Source: Gimesia sp. (lineage in GTDB: Bacteria; Planctomycetota; Planctomycetia; Planctomycetales; Planctomycetaceae). From it: DNA of 64,000 nt. Shown here in pieces: positions 44,101 to 53,233 of the stretch. The notes beneath the pieces are model-generated. The model was not told where the DNA came from, ran no database searches, and saw only the letters and a program-made list of their open reading frames with translations. The first letter of the stretch is position 1; the number at the start of each line of letters is the position of its first letter. The stretch is from assembly GCF_040219335.1 (NCBI RefSeq), contig NZ_JAVJSQ010000004.1:434001-498000 (forward strand), in the 5' to 3' direction. The position numbers and the translations under genes are program-made.

Positions 44101-45219
44101 TTAACTGCAGGCGTTGGCTTCGACAATGCCCCAGTCAACTTCCACTCCCAGTCCGGGAGCCTCGGGCAATGTGATCACGGGGCCTTCGATCTGCAGCGGA
44201 TTCTTGACGACCGAGATTTCATGGTATTCCGGTCCCAGAATATCCCCCGGGTACTCTTCGATGTTCATGTTGGGACAGGCGATGACCGAATGGCACATCG
44301 CGGCCGAAGCGATATCCAGTTCCAGGTTCGAACCGATACTGCAGGGGATTCCATGTTCGCCGGCGTATTTCACAATCTCCACTGTCTTGCTGATGCCCCC
44401 GTTTTTGCCGGGATACACGTTGATCACATCACAGGCTTCGTTGCGAATACACTCTTTCGCATCCGCCAGGTCAAAGCAGATATCATCCGCCATGATCTCG
44501 GGCTTGATCGCCCGTCTTACTTCAGCCAGTGCGGCGAAATCGCCCCGGTGCGTGGGCTGTTCGAACAGGGCCACATTGAATTCTTCCATGCGTTCCATCG
44601 CGGCAATCGCGGTCGCTGCATCCCAGCCTGCGTTCGCATCGATAGTCAGTTCCAGGTCCGGCCCCATTGTTTCCCGCACCATCTTGACGCGGGCCACATC
44701 GTCATCGGGATCCGTCCCCACCTTGACCTTGATGGTAGTAAAGCCGGCTTCCACCAGTTCCTTCGTCCGCCGTTCGGCTCGCTCCAGAGAGTACGCGCCC
44801 ATGGAGAACCGGCACTTAATCGACCGACTGCGGGCAGCGCCGCCCAGCAGTTCATAGACGGGCTTTCTCGCCTCTTTGCCTTTGATATCCCAACAGGCCA
44901 TCTCAATCGCCGACTTGGCAAACCAATTCCCCTGCGCGATCTTGTCCATAATCAGATTCACGCCATCAATATCACACGGATCATGCCCCAGCAGCAGGGG
45001 AGTAAAAATCCGGTCCACCAGTGCCTGGGCGCCCCAGACCGTCTCACCACTCCAGCGGGAGATGACCGTCGCCTCACCGGCCCCTTCAATCCCGGCATCG
45101 GTCTCGACGCGTAACACCAGGTATTGGGAAACATCATGCTTCCCCAGTGCGGAGATCATGCGGCGTTCCGGTTTGAGGGGAATGCGTACGGGAAAGGTCT
45201 TAATCGCGGTAATCTTCAT
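44101..45219 (-). CDS. Enolase-superfamily enzyme (muconate-lactonizing subgroup)
   Basis: The 372-residue protein has the MLE-subgroup catalytic set. The Lys pair of TTIKVKVG, the metal ligands Asp in LTIDANAGW, Glu in LFEQPTHRGD and Asp in MADDICFD, and the second Lys in VYPGKNGGISK are all visible. Members are cycloisomerases, epimerases or sugar-acid dehydratases. The pairing with an SDR suggests use of a sugar acid or aromatic lactone, but the substrate cannot be named. Its N-terminal capping domain is complete. It lies upstream of the SDR gene on the same strand. Confidence 0.88.
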   Translation of the reverse strand: MKITAIKTFPVRIPLKPERRMISALGKHDVSQYLVLRVETDAGIEGAGEATVISRWSGETVWGAQALVDRIFTPLLLGHDPCDIDGVNLIMDKIAQGNWFAKSAIEMACWDIKGKEARKPVYELLGGAARSRSIKCRFSMGAYSLERAERRTKELVEAGFTTIKVKVGTDPDDDVARVKMVRETMGPDLELTIDANAGWDAATAIAAMERMEEFNVALFEQPTHRGDFAALAEVRRAIKPEIMADDICFDLADAKECIRNEACDVINVYPGKNGGISKTVEIVKYAGEHGIPCSIGSNLELDIASAAMCHSVIACPNMNIEEYPGDILGPEYHEISVVKNPLQIEGPVITLPEAPGLGVEVDWGIVEANACS

Positions 45220-45367
45220 GGCTGGTCGTCTCGCTTCCTTTCAGAGTGAGTAAGAACTCAAACATCAACCGGCGCGGGTTGGGGATGGTTACTCTCATAA
45301 TACCAGAACCCGTATCAATCAGAAATCATCAGCCCCACCGTGAACCATGAAATCAATGGATTCAGAA

Positions 45368-45502
45368 GTAGGGGCTGGCCTGAGTGCCTGCCCGCCTGGC
45401 GAGCCTCATTCAAAATAAAACACATGAGGGAAAAATGAAAACACGTTCCCCGGGTGGTCCCGAATGTAATTCGGGATTGCCGCAGGCAACAGGAGGTCGC
45501 AG
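45368..45502. repeat. Intergenic hairpin repeat, copy R3 (modules A then B)
   Basis: Module A is at 45368-45397 and module B at about 45452-45502 with TCCCGAAT-GTA-ATTCGGGA at 45458-45476 and the ending AGGAGGTCGCAG. It is followed at about 60 bp by copy R4. The interval 45220-45890 contains no convincing gene. Confidence 0.87.
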
Positions 45503-45562
45503 AGTATCCGCCATCTAGTGAGAAATCGTCCCACTATTTTCCTCTCAGAATTAATTGTCAAA

Positions 45563-45797
45563 GGGTAGGCCCGAATGCAATTCGGGCCGAGCGCAGCGAG
45601 CAGGAAACTGACAGGGAAATAGACCTGCACAGAACCGGGAAACCAAACTGAGCGACTTGCAGGGGCGGTGCCCATGTGCCCGCCCGCCTGGTGACATCCA
45701 AACCGGATCACACTTCGATCGGAACCGGATACCACTCTCGAATACCACCACACAAACAACACCAATTTAGCGGGCCACCACACAGGGTGGCCCCTAC
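45563..45797. repeat. Intergenic hairpin repeat, copy R4 (module B then A) with extra hairpin
   Basis: Module B is at about 45563-45614 with the stem GCCCGAAT-GCA-ATTCGGGC at 45569-45587 and the ending AGGAAACTGACAG. Module A follows at 45659-45689. A second perfect hairpin, GGGCCACC-ACACAG-GGTGGCCC, lies at 45772-45793 and is missing its left arm in copy R1. Confidence 0.85.
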
Positions 45798-45890
45798 ATG
45801 ATACCCTCAGTTGAATTCCCCCCCTCATTCCGCTAAAAGCAACGTACACTTAATGCCTCAATCCCGAACCCTGAACTCAGCGAGTTTTCC

Positions 45891-46985
45891 GTGTCCACAC
45901 TGTCAGATCGTCTCCCCACCACCGAACAACGCATCCTCGCAGGGATCGAAGCAGGACTGCATACCGGCGTACAGATCTACGTCTCTCACCAGGGAGAAAC
46001 CATCGCAGATACCGGCGTCGGCGAAGCCCGTCCCGGAGTGCCTATGACCGCCGAGACAATCAATCTCTGGCTCTCCGCAGGAAAACCACTGACAGCGATG
46101 GCTATCGCCCGGCTCTGGGAACAGGGGCAACTGAGTCTCGACGACCGCGTCACCCGATTCATCCCCGAGTTCGGCACGCACGGTAAAGAACCGATCACGC
46201 TGCTGCACATCCTCAATCACACTGCCGGCTTCCGTAATGTCGATCCAGGCTGGCCGGAACTGAGCTGGGACGAATCCCTGCAACGCATCTGTGACGCGTC
46301 CCTCGAAGAGAACTGGCAGATCGGTAAAACCGCAGGTTACCATGTTTCGTCCAGCTGGTTCATCCTCGGTGAAGTCCTGCAGCGGATAACCGAAACCCCT
46401 TATCCCCAGGCCATGCGGGAACTGATTCTCGAACCCCTGGGTATGACCGGCAGCTGGCTCGGCATGCCTGCAGAAGTCTATGAACAGTTTCAAGAGAACA
46501 TCGCGTATGTCTATCAGCGAGACAAAGGGGAGATGCTGCTCACCGACTGGCACGAGGCGCCGCGGTGTGTCAAAGCTTCGCCCGGCGGCAATGCCCGCGG
46601 CCCCATCCGCGAACTGGGCTGGTTCTACGAATGCCTGCTCAACGCGGGCATGCCTCTGTTTGATCCACAGACGGTCGAAACCATGACCACCCGACATCGC
46701 GTCGATGAATTCGACCTGACTCTGCAGCACAAGGTCGACTATGGCCTGGGCTTCATCGTCAATTCAAATCGCTACGGCGCTCAAACCGTCCCCTACGGTT
46801 TTGGTGAGGCCGCTTCCGAACCGACCTTCGGACACGGCGGCTCTCAGTCTTCCATCGCCTTTGCAGATCCGGAACGGGAACTGGTCGTCGCGGTTGTCGC
46901 GAATGGCAGACCGGGTGAACCCAAACACCAGCGCCGCGCAAAAGAAATAAACGATGCGATCTACGCCGACCTCGGCCTGGCTTAG
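45891..46985 (+). CDS. Serine hydrolase (class C beta-lactamase-like), cytoplasmic form
   Basis: The 364-residue protein has the SxxK motif SAGK at 62-65 and a Y-x-S-type motif in GYHVSSSWFILGEV. Near the end HGGSQSSIAFADPERELVV holds the position of the third motif (usually KTG). It has no signal peptide, unlike the related protein at 18639-19823, so it is likely an intracellular esterase or amidase. The start is GTG at 45891-45893, just after a GAG-containing stretch; an earlier reading from 45811 has no support. It is flanked by hairpin-repeat copies on both sides. Confidence 0.86.
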   Translation: MSTLSDRLPTTEQRILAGIEAGLHTGVQIYVSHQGETIADTGVGEARPGVPMTAETINLWLSAGKPLTAMAIARLWEQGQLSLDDRVTRFIPEFGTHGKEPITLLHILNHTAGFRNVDPGWPELSWDESLQRICDASLEENWQIGKTAGYHVSSSWFILGEVLQRITETPYPQAMRELILEPLGMTGSWLGMPAEVYEQFQENIAYVYQRDKGEMLLTDWHEAPRCVKASPGGNARGPIRELGWFYECLLNAGMPLFDPQTVETMTTRHRVDEFDLTLQHKVDYGLGFIVNSNRYGAQTVPYGFGEAASEPTFGHGGSQSSIAFADPERELVVAVVANGRPGEPKHQRRAKEINDAIYADLGLA

Positions 46986-46997
46986 AGAATTCACAGC

Positions 46998-47124
46998 GGG
47001 TGGTCCCGGATGCAATCCGGGATTGCCGCAGGCAACAGGAAACTGACAGTAACAGAAAGCAAAGTACTGTCGAGGTGCCAGCTCAATAGAACCGTAGGGG
47101 CGGTGCCTGTGTGCCCGCCCGCCT
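46998..47124. repeat. Intergenic hairpin repeat, copy R5 (module B then A)
   Basis: Module B at 46998-47049 has the stem TCCCGGAT-GCA-ATCCGGGA at 47004-47022 and the ending AGGAAACTGACAG. Module A follows at 47094-47124. The copy starts 12 bp after the stop of the beta-lactamase-like gene and lies before the 3' end of the kinase gene. Confidence 0.87.
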
Positions 47125-47191
47125 TGCGAGTCGCAAATCAATTGATGCTTCGAGTGGAATCGCAGAAAACACCGATCACCATTCCATAAAA

Positions 47192-50065
47192 CTACGGCGC
47201 GACCGCACCCACATAGGGTTTCATCCCACCGGGTGCCCCCGCAACTTTACGGGCCGGGTTGTCCGCGGCAGGGGCCAGGAACTTCTCATCGCCGGGCGTG
47301 GTGGAAACAAAATCGTTCAACTTCGCGTCCCCCTGTTTGCCTTTGTTCTTGAACAGAGTCAGTTCGTTCGCGGGCACCGGGCTGGGCGCTGTCCGGGAGG
47401 AATAGTTTTCCTGGGCTTTCAGAATTTTCCCCCAGAGCTCGGGATTATTATTCTGTTCCACTTTGGCTTCCGCCCCTTCGACAGTCGAGAACAGGTTACG
47501 GGAAATTTCAACCAGTTCGCTGTCGGGTGTCGGCATCGCGGTGATCACAATCGCCGAGTTGGTGATAAAGAAAGTGTTATTGGTCAGCTTGAGACTGCTG
47601 AAGGTATATCCCAGCGACTCGAACTGAATGCCCGTCATGCTTTCCGAGAAGATACACTCCTTGATCTGCGTGTCCCGCACACTGGAGGAGAACCGGGCAC
47701 CAACCTGCATCGCTGTCAGGCAGCGGACATTCGCCAGAACCAGACCACGGTTCGTTTCGCCGGTAAAGTCCAGACCGATGGCGTTCGGGCTGCCTGACTT
47801 AAGGCTCACATTCTCCAGCAGGAACGGTTCATTCCCCAGACCGGAAACCCCATTTGCCAGGATGCCGGTCTGCTGGAAATCATTGACCTTCAGATTTTTC
47901 AGACTGGTTCCCACAAGATACTCAGACAGCTCAATCGCCACCTTTTTCCCCTGGGCACGGATTAAGAATCCGTCGATCGTCAATCCTTCAATTCCCTTGA
48001 GATTCAACACCGCCTCCGGCCCCTCGGGAGCCAGAATCACCGGCTTACCGCTCTCGGCCACGATGGTAATTCCCTTGGGATAACTCAGGTCCGAATTATC
48101 GATCTGAATCCGCTCTTTGAGTTCCTGGCCGGCGGCCACTTTGATTGTGTACTGTTTACTGTCGACGCCAAAGGTCTTGTCAAAGACGATCTTGATATCT
48201 TTCAGAGCCGCAGCAATCGTTTTGTATTTCGCCTCCGGTCCCACCATGATTTCATCCGGCAGGCTGTCCGGTTCGGGCGGTGGCGCCGGTTCGGTCTTTT
48301 TATCAGCGACCACTTCCGGGGCGGGCTTCTCATCTTCGCCGCCGGAAAGGGCAAACATCACCACGCCGATAATCAACAGCACCCCAATCCCGCCGCCAAT
48401 CACTGCAGGCATGATCCACTGACGTCCGCCGATGACAGCTTCTGCGGCAGCAGCCTCTTCTACGACTTCCGCTTCTTCCTCATCCACTTCTGCTTCGAGA
48501 ATCACAGAATCGTCGGGCAGGGCCTCGCTGACTGGAGCCGGCTTCTTAACGGGCTTCTGCGCCGCCTTGGCCACCGGTTTCGCAACCGGCTTCGCCGTTG
48601 GTTTCGCGACTGGCTTTGCGACCGGTTTAGCCACGGGTTTCGCTGCCTGTTTTTCCTGGGGTGGCTCCGGCTTGATTTCTGCTGCCGAAGATGTCACCGC
48701 AGAACTGCCGGCAATCCGTGTCGACGCCGAACTGATTTTGTCATCGGGCAGAACCGAAGAGTCACGCACATTGAGACTGGATGACGCTGGCTGCAACAAT
48801 CCCGGATTCCGTTGTGGTTTGGGAGCCTCGGGTTTCGGGTTCTCTGGTTTGGTTTCGCGGGCGATGCCGGATTCTTCCTTCAGGTTCGACAGGAACGCTG
48901 CCAGCTCCGGATTCTGATTCCCTTTCTCCGCACCACTACCACTGCCTTCCCCCTGGGTCAGGCCCACGCCCGATCCGACGCCGCTGCTCAAATTATTCTG
49001 CCGCCATTCTTCATCTGTGTGACTCTGCAGCCATTCATACAGGGCCGCCTCGGCTTCGTAGGCTGTCTGATACCGTTCTTCCTTATCCTTGGCCATCATC
49101 TTATTCAGAATCTGCACCAGATCATCGGGGGTATCGGGACGGTCATCAGTAACCGGAGGCGGTTCCTTGGTCTGATGCGCCATCAGTCGCTGTGCCAGGG
49201 AACCTTCGGTGAAGGGGGGATGCCCCGTCAGCAGGAAGTACAGCGTACATCCCAGGCTGTAGATGTCGGCCCGGGAATCCACCTGGTGACTGTCAATCGC
49301 CTGCTCGGGCGCCAGGTAATCTGCCGTGCCCAGCACTTTTTCATCGTGTGCGATCGTCAGCGATTTGTCTTCTCCCTCGTGGAAGAAACGCGCCAGCCCC
49401 AGATCGAGGATCTTGACGACCCCTTTTGAATCGACCAGCAGGTTGCCCGGCTTCACGTCGCGGTGCACCATGTCTGCTTCGTGGGCATGCGCCAGGCCAT
49501 TGGCTGCCTGGCGGATGTAATTCACAGCGTCCCGAAAGTCGAGGATCCCGTTCTTGTTGACGATCTCCTGCAGATCTTTCCCGTCCACATATTCCATGAC
49601 CAGGAAGTGGATCTCAGCGTCGTTCTCTTTTTCATGATCGACGTCATATGCGCGCACGATATTTGGATGGTCCAGCGAGGCGACTGCCTGGGCTTCGCGA
49701 TGGAATCGCGCCAGGTAAGAGGCGTCATTGACGCGTTTGGAAGGCAGGACCTTGATAGCACACCGCCGCCGCATCAGCACGTGTTCCGCCAGGTAGACCG
49801 AACTCATGCCCCCTTTGCCGACCAGGTCCAGCAGTCGGTATTTTCCCAGGAAAAAACCCTTGTGTTTTCCCTGCAGCAGCTTGTTCGCCTGCCAGCGCGT
49901 GAGTAAAGCTCGCCCAATCAGTTCCTCGGCGATCTCACTGGGTTCTCCCAGTTTCCGGTCCTGCTCCTGGTATTCCGCGAGGAGCTTTTTCAGCTGATCG
50001 ACCGATACCAGACCGCTCTGCTTCACCAGGTTCAGAAAACCCTCGGCCGTTTGTTTACCTGCCAT
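47192..50065 (-). CDS. Receptor-like serine/threonine kinase with beta-helix ectodomain
   Basis: The 957-residue protein starts with about 70 helical residues, then a Hanks-type kinase at about 76-345. GKGGMSSVY is at 83-91, Lys105 in [13 protein letters not shown] at 201-208, DLG (for DFG) at 221-223 and APEQAID later. A low-complexity linker ([20 protein letters not shown] repeats) leads to one membrane helix at about 550-573 ([20 protein letters not shown]). The extracytoplasmic part is a beta-helix with repeated strands ([20 protein letters not shown]). It is likely a membrane sensor that phosphorylates cytoplasmic proteins when the beta-helix binds a ligand, which is inference. Confidence 0.9.
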   Translation of the reverse strand: MAGKQTAEGFLNLVKQSGLVSVDQLKKLLAEYQEQDRKLGEPSEIAEELIGRALLTRWQANKLLQGKHKGFFLGKYRLLDLVGKGGMSSVYLAEHVLMRRRCAIKVLPSKRVNDASYLARFHREAQAVASLDHPNIVRAYDVDHEKENDAEIHFLVMEYVDGKDLQEIVNKNGILDFRDAVNYIRQAANGLAHAHEADMVHRDVKPGNLLVDSKGVVKILDLGLARFFHEGEDKSLTIAHDEKVLGTADYLAPEQAIDSHQVDSRADIYSLGCTLYFLLTGHPPFTEGSLAQRLMAHQTKEPPPVTDDRPDTPDDLVQILNKMMAKDKEERYQTAYEAEAALYEWLQSHTDEEWRQNNLSSGVGSGVGLTQGEGSGSGAEKGNQNPELAAFLSNLKEESGIARETKPENPKPEAPKPQRNPGLLQPASSSLNVRDSSVLPDDKISSASTRIAGSSAVTSSAAEIKPEPPQEKQAAKPVAKPVAKPVAKPTAKPVAKPVAKAAQKPVKKPAPVSEALPDDSVILEAEVDEEEAEVVEEAAAAEAVIGGRQWIMPAVIGGGIGVLLIIGVVMFALSGGEDEKPAPEVVADKKTEPAPPPEPDSLPDEIMVGPEAKYKTIAAALKDIKIVFDKTFGVDSKQYTIKVAAGQELKERIQIDNSDLSYPKGITIVAESGKPVILAPEGPEAVLNLKGIEGLTIDGFLIRAQGKKVAIELSEYLVGTSLKNLKVNDFQQTGILANGVSGLGNEPFLLENVSLKSGSPNAIGLDFTGETNRGLVLANVRCLTAMQVGARFSSSVRDTQIKECIFSESMTGIQFESLGYTFSSLKLTNNTFFITNSAIVITAMPTPDSELVEISRNLFSTVEGAEAKVEQNNNPELWGKILKAQENYSSRTAPSPVPANELTLFKNKGKQGDAKLNDFVSTTPGDEKFLAPAADNPARKVAGAPGGMKPYVGAVAP

Positions 50066-50447
50066 TCTTTACCAATTCGTTCAACGTGTCCATCGATGAA
50101 ACTCTCATCTGCGCGGGGCTATAGTAACACTCTAGCATCCGATTTAACGACTGACCAGTATTGGTTTAAGGAATATCCTGATTCCCCGTGAATGCAAAAT
50201 TCGCCACTTGGGGACACCTGGTTTTCATAAATCAGCTCAGACAATTTGAACACTACCGGTTTGCCCCGGGAAATTCAGAACGTGCTCCCATGCCCCTCGT
50301 TCTCACGGAAACAGGGATAAAACCGGGCAGAGATTTAAAAAGCAGGGCAATTGACTATAATATTTAGCGTCAGGATTCGATGATTACTTATATAGTACAG
50401 ATCAGGGACCGGTCTGGCTGCTCACAGGGACGGATCAGGAAAGACAC
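50066..50447. promoter_or_regulatory. Divergent 382-bp region with a possible promoter
   Basis: The region separates the kinase gene (minus) from the glutaredoxin-like gene (plus). It holds no open frame with support. TATAAT at 50356-50361 in AATTGACTATAATATTT is a good -10 match, about 80 bp before the glutaredoxin-like ATG, but the -35 box is poor. Confidence 0.35.
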
Positions 50448-51110
50448 ATGAGTACGATTGCACATAAAGAGGAACTACCGCCGGGGCTCGCATTTCTGGG
50501 TAACTCCATGTTATTTCTAGGGTTATCCATCTTGGCCCTCTCATTTATCGGAACGGAATGGCTCCCCTTTGAGATGCCACGCTCCTGGTACTCCAGCCCT
50601 TCGATCTGGAAACTGCTCGCGCTGGGGCTCTCCGGAGGCGGAGTGGCGGTTCTGCACCAGGTTTCCAAAGTCGAAATGAAAAAACAGCTCAGGCAGCAGC
50701 CTATCGTACAAGATGCAGACTGGATGCCCGAAGAACCGGGCCAGCGGTTTGAAAGCCTGACCGTCTACACCAAACACGATTGTCCGCTCTGTGAAGAAGC
50801 AGTCGACATCCTGGAAGACTACGCTGCCTACCTGCCAGCCTGGGAAATGATCGATATCTTCAGTGATCCCGCCCTGGTGGAAAAATTCGGAACCTGTGTC
50901 CCCGTTGTGCTCATCGACGGTAAAATCCGCTTTCGAGGCCGCATCAACGAAGTTCTGCTCCGGCGGATGATCGTCGCCTCTCCGGTGACCCAGGCCATCA
51001 AAAAGAAATGCGGCTGCAACAAGCAGGGTTGTGGCTGCCAGCGGAAGAATCCGGATGCCGCAGCGACGGGTGAATCATCCGGCTGTGGTGGTCAATGCCG
51101 TTGTGCATAA
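50448..51110 (+). CDS. Membrane-anchored glutaredoxin-like protein with cysteine-rich tail
   Basis: The 220-residue protein has two hydrophobic segments (GNSMLFLGLSILALSFIG and WKLLALGLSGGGVAVL). A thioredoxin-like domain with the redox motif CPLC at 112-115 (YTKHDCPLCEEAVDIL) and the cis-Pro-type CVPVVLIDGKIRFRGRI follow. A tail of about 35 residues carries seven cysteines: CGC, CGC, C and CRC arranged in pairs. This resembles a metal-binding or metallothionein-like segment. AGGA lies six bases before the ATG. The redox role is a good inference; the tail could accept or buffer Zn or Cu. Confidence 0.8.
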   Translation: MSTIAHKEELPPGLAFLGNSMLFLGLSILALSFIGTEWLPFEMPRSWYSSPSIWKLLALGLSGGGVAVLHQVSKVEMKKQLRQQPIVQDADWMPEEPGQRFESLTVYTKHDCPLCEEAVDILEDYAAYLPAWEMIDIFSDPALVEKFGTCVPVVLIDGKIRFRGRINEVLLRRMIVASPVTQAIKKKCGCNKQGCGCQRKNPDAAATGESSGCGGQCRCA

Positions 51111-51281
51111 CGGCGGTAACGGCCTGATTCGGCTCGAAAAACGGGGCAGGGGCCCTAAAATCGGACTGGCAGTTATTGTGATTCGACTTTAAATGAGATA
51201 AATTACAGAAATCGAAGTCAGCTATCTCGGGAGTTACAGGCCCGGTATTCATAAACTTTCATCACATTAGGCTTATAGACC

Positions 51282-51755
51282 ATGTCGTCTGAAATCTCAT
51301 TGAAGAATTCAAAAATCCTCATCGCAGATGATAATCATCAGAACTGTGAACTGCTCGATGCCTACCTGCTGGATGAAGGCTATGAAACGTTCATGGCCTA
51401 CGATGGGAAAGAGACGCTGGAAAAAGTCGCTGAAATCGAACCCGACCTGATTCTGCTCGACATCATGATGCCCAGGCTCAGCGGTTATGAAGTCTGCGCC
51501 CAGCTCAAGCAGAGCGAAGAGACCCGCGACATTCCGATCCTCGTGATCACCGCGCTGAGTGAAATGGGTGACATCGAAAAATCGGTCCAGGCCGGCTGTG
51601 ATGACTTTTTAACCAAGCCCGTCAACCGCATCGAACTGACGACCCGCGTCCGTTCACTGCTCCGCGTACGTCACCTGACCAATGAACGCGATCGACTGCT
51701 GGCCTATCTGGCTGAGGTGGAAGGTTCAACCAATTCCGCTTCCAGTGATTCATAA
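51282..51755 (+). CDS. Single-domain response regulator (receiver only)
   Basis: The 157-residue protein is a CheY-like receiver with the acidic pair (IADDN), phospho-acceptor Asp60 in LILLDIMMPRL, the Thr-like ITALSEM and Lys in LTKPVNRIEL. It has no output domain, only a short C-terminal helix ending in acidic residues. It probably passes phosphate or regulates a partner by contact. Neither a kinase nor a chemotaxis gene lies next to it, so its partner is elsewhere. No strong ribosome-binding site precedes the ATG at 51282. Confidence 0.88.
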   Translation: MSSEISLKNSKILIADDNHQNCELLDAYLLDEGYETFMAYDGKETLEKVAEIEPDLILLDIMMPRLSGYEVCAQLKQSEETRDIPILVITALSEMGDIEKSVQAGCDDFLTKPVNRIELTTRVRSLLRVRHLTNERDRLLAYLAEVEGSTNSASSDS

Positions 51756-51908
51756 CCCCTCGGTGCAGGCAACCGGGACCCGCTGAAAGTCCGCCTGTAT
51801 TGATCCTATATAAATACGCTCCACTCCCACTCTGTCGGGATGCTGGACCTCGCTGATCTTTTCGAGCGTCCCCGATATTCGTTCGATCTTTTTAATTAGA
51901 AAACTCTC

Positions 51909-53159
51909 ATGAGTGATTCTTCGCCCTCCGTCTCGGAAACGAACGGGGAAACCGACACACCACCGTTACCGCGCGTCCTGCTTAAACCGCGCCGCGCACT
52001 TCCGTTCTTCGGTCGACACCCCTGGGTCTTCGCCGGTGCCATCTCGCGCATCGAGGGCCATCCCCAGCCGGGAGAGGAAGTCCTGCTGCAGACCGACCGG
52101 GGTGAATTCATTGCGCGAGGCCTGTTCAACCCGAACAGCAACATCCGCGTGCGACTCTACTCGTGGGACGAAGAGCAGCCCCTGAATGACGAACTCTGGA
52201 TCGAGCGCCTCACACAGGCCGTCGCACTCCGCGAAGAAACCGGGCTCCTGGAAGACTTCGAAACCTCCGGCTGCCGACTCGTCTTCAGCGAAGCCGACCA
52301 GCTTTCGGGACTCACCGTCGACCGTTACGGTTCCTGGTTCCTGGTCCAGTTCTCCAGCCTGGCCCTCTCGCAGAAACAGGATCTGGTCATTCGCTTCCTC
52401 AAGGATCGCTTCCCCTGCAAAGGCATCTGGCTCCGCACGGAGAAGGGCATGCGTGAAGCTGAAGGCCTGGAAATTTCCGATCAGCTGCTGTTCGGCGAAA
52501 CTCCGCCGCCGCACTTCTTCCTCGAAGAGAACGGCATTCGCTACGGCATGAACATGGTCACCGGCCAGAAGACCGGGTTCTATCTCGATCAGCGCGACAA
52601 CCGCCTGGCGGCCGCCCGCTATCTCAAAAATCATCGCGTGCTGGAAATGCACTGCTACACGGGTGCCTTCGCGCTGAATGCCATCATTCATGGACAGGCA
52701 CAGTCGGTGCAGGCCTTCGACGCGTCCCAGGGGGCCATCGAACAGGCCACCGCCAATGCAGAACTGAATGGCGTCGGCAACCGGATCCGCTTTCAGTCGG
52801 GTAAAGCTTATGCGGTGCTCGAACAGTTCAAAGAGCAGGGGGAGCTGTTCGATTCCGTGATCCTGGATCCCCCCAAGATGGCCCGGCACCGCAGTGGGGT
52901 CAAGCAGGCACTCAAAGGTTACTTCAGTCTCAATCGGCTCGCCCTGGATGTACTCAAACCCGGTGGCATTCTGGTGACCTGTAGTTGCTCCGGACTCGTC
53001 ACGCAACAGGACTTTCAGCAGATGCTGGCCTCGGTCGCACAGCAGACCGGTCGCCACATCCAGATCCTCGAACAGCGGGGCCAGCCGGCCGACCATCCGG
53101 TTTCCCCCAGTTGTCTCGAGAATCATTACCTGAAATGTTTTATCTGCCGCGTCGCCTGA
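51909..53159 (+). CDS. RlmI-like class I rRNA methyltransferase
   Basis: The 416-residue protein opens with a PUA-like region (RRALPFFGRHPWVFAGAI) and a small beta domain (GEEVLLQTDRGEFIARGLFN). The SAM domain follows, with the RxxN element HRVLEMHCYTGAFALNAI, VQAFDASQGAIEQATANAEL and the catalytic DPPKMARHRSGVKQ. It ends with VTCSCSGLVTQ. This is the RlmI/KO group, which makes 5-methylcytosine in 23S rRNA. The ATG at 51909 follows a short AT-rich gap. The substrate base is inferred from the family. Confidence 0.88.
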   Translation: MSDSSPSVSETNGETDTPPLPRVLLKPRRALPFFGRHPWVFAGAISRIEGHPQPGEEVLLQTDRGEFIARGLFNPNSNIRVRLYSWDEEQPLNDELWIERLTQAVALREETGLLEDFETSGCRLVFSEADQLSGLTVDRYGSWFLVQFSSLALSQKQDLVIRFLKDRFPCKGIWLRTEKGMREAEGLEISDQLLFGETPPPHFFLEENGIRYGMNMVTGQKTGFYLDQRDNRLAAARYLKNHRVLEMHCYTGAFALNAIIHGQAQSVQAFDASQGAIEQATANAELNGVGNRIRFQSGKAYAVLEQFKEQGELFDSVILDPPKMARHRSGVKQALKGYFSLNRLALDVLKPGGILVTCSCSGLVTQQDFQQMLASVAQQTGRHIQILEQRGQPADHPVSPSCLENHYLKCFICRVA

Positions 53160-53233
53160 TGATTGACGACCGGCAACGGACTGCTTAAGAAAGAATTTTC
53201 CGTTTTTTAAACCCAACCTGAAGACCAGAACCG

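Noticed and set aside
44221-45114. A 297-residue plus-strand frame opposite the enolase-superfamily gene
   Set aside because: The minus strand has all catalytic residues of the MLE subgroup.
45811-46047. A 78-residue frame overlapping the start of the beta-lactamase-like gene
   Set aside because: It is in another frame, has no motif, and the GTG-started gene explains the region.
48550-48660. DNA-level tandem repeat in the kinase linker as a separate element
   Set aside because: The repeats encode the KPVAKPVA linker and keep the reading frame, so they belong to the protein.
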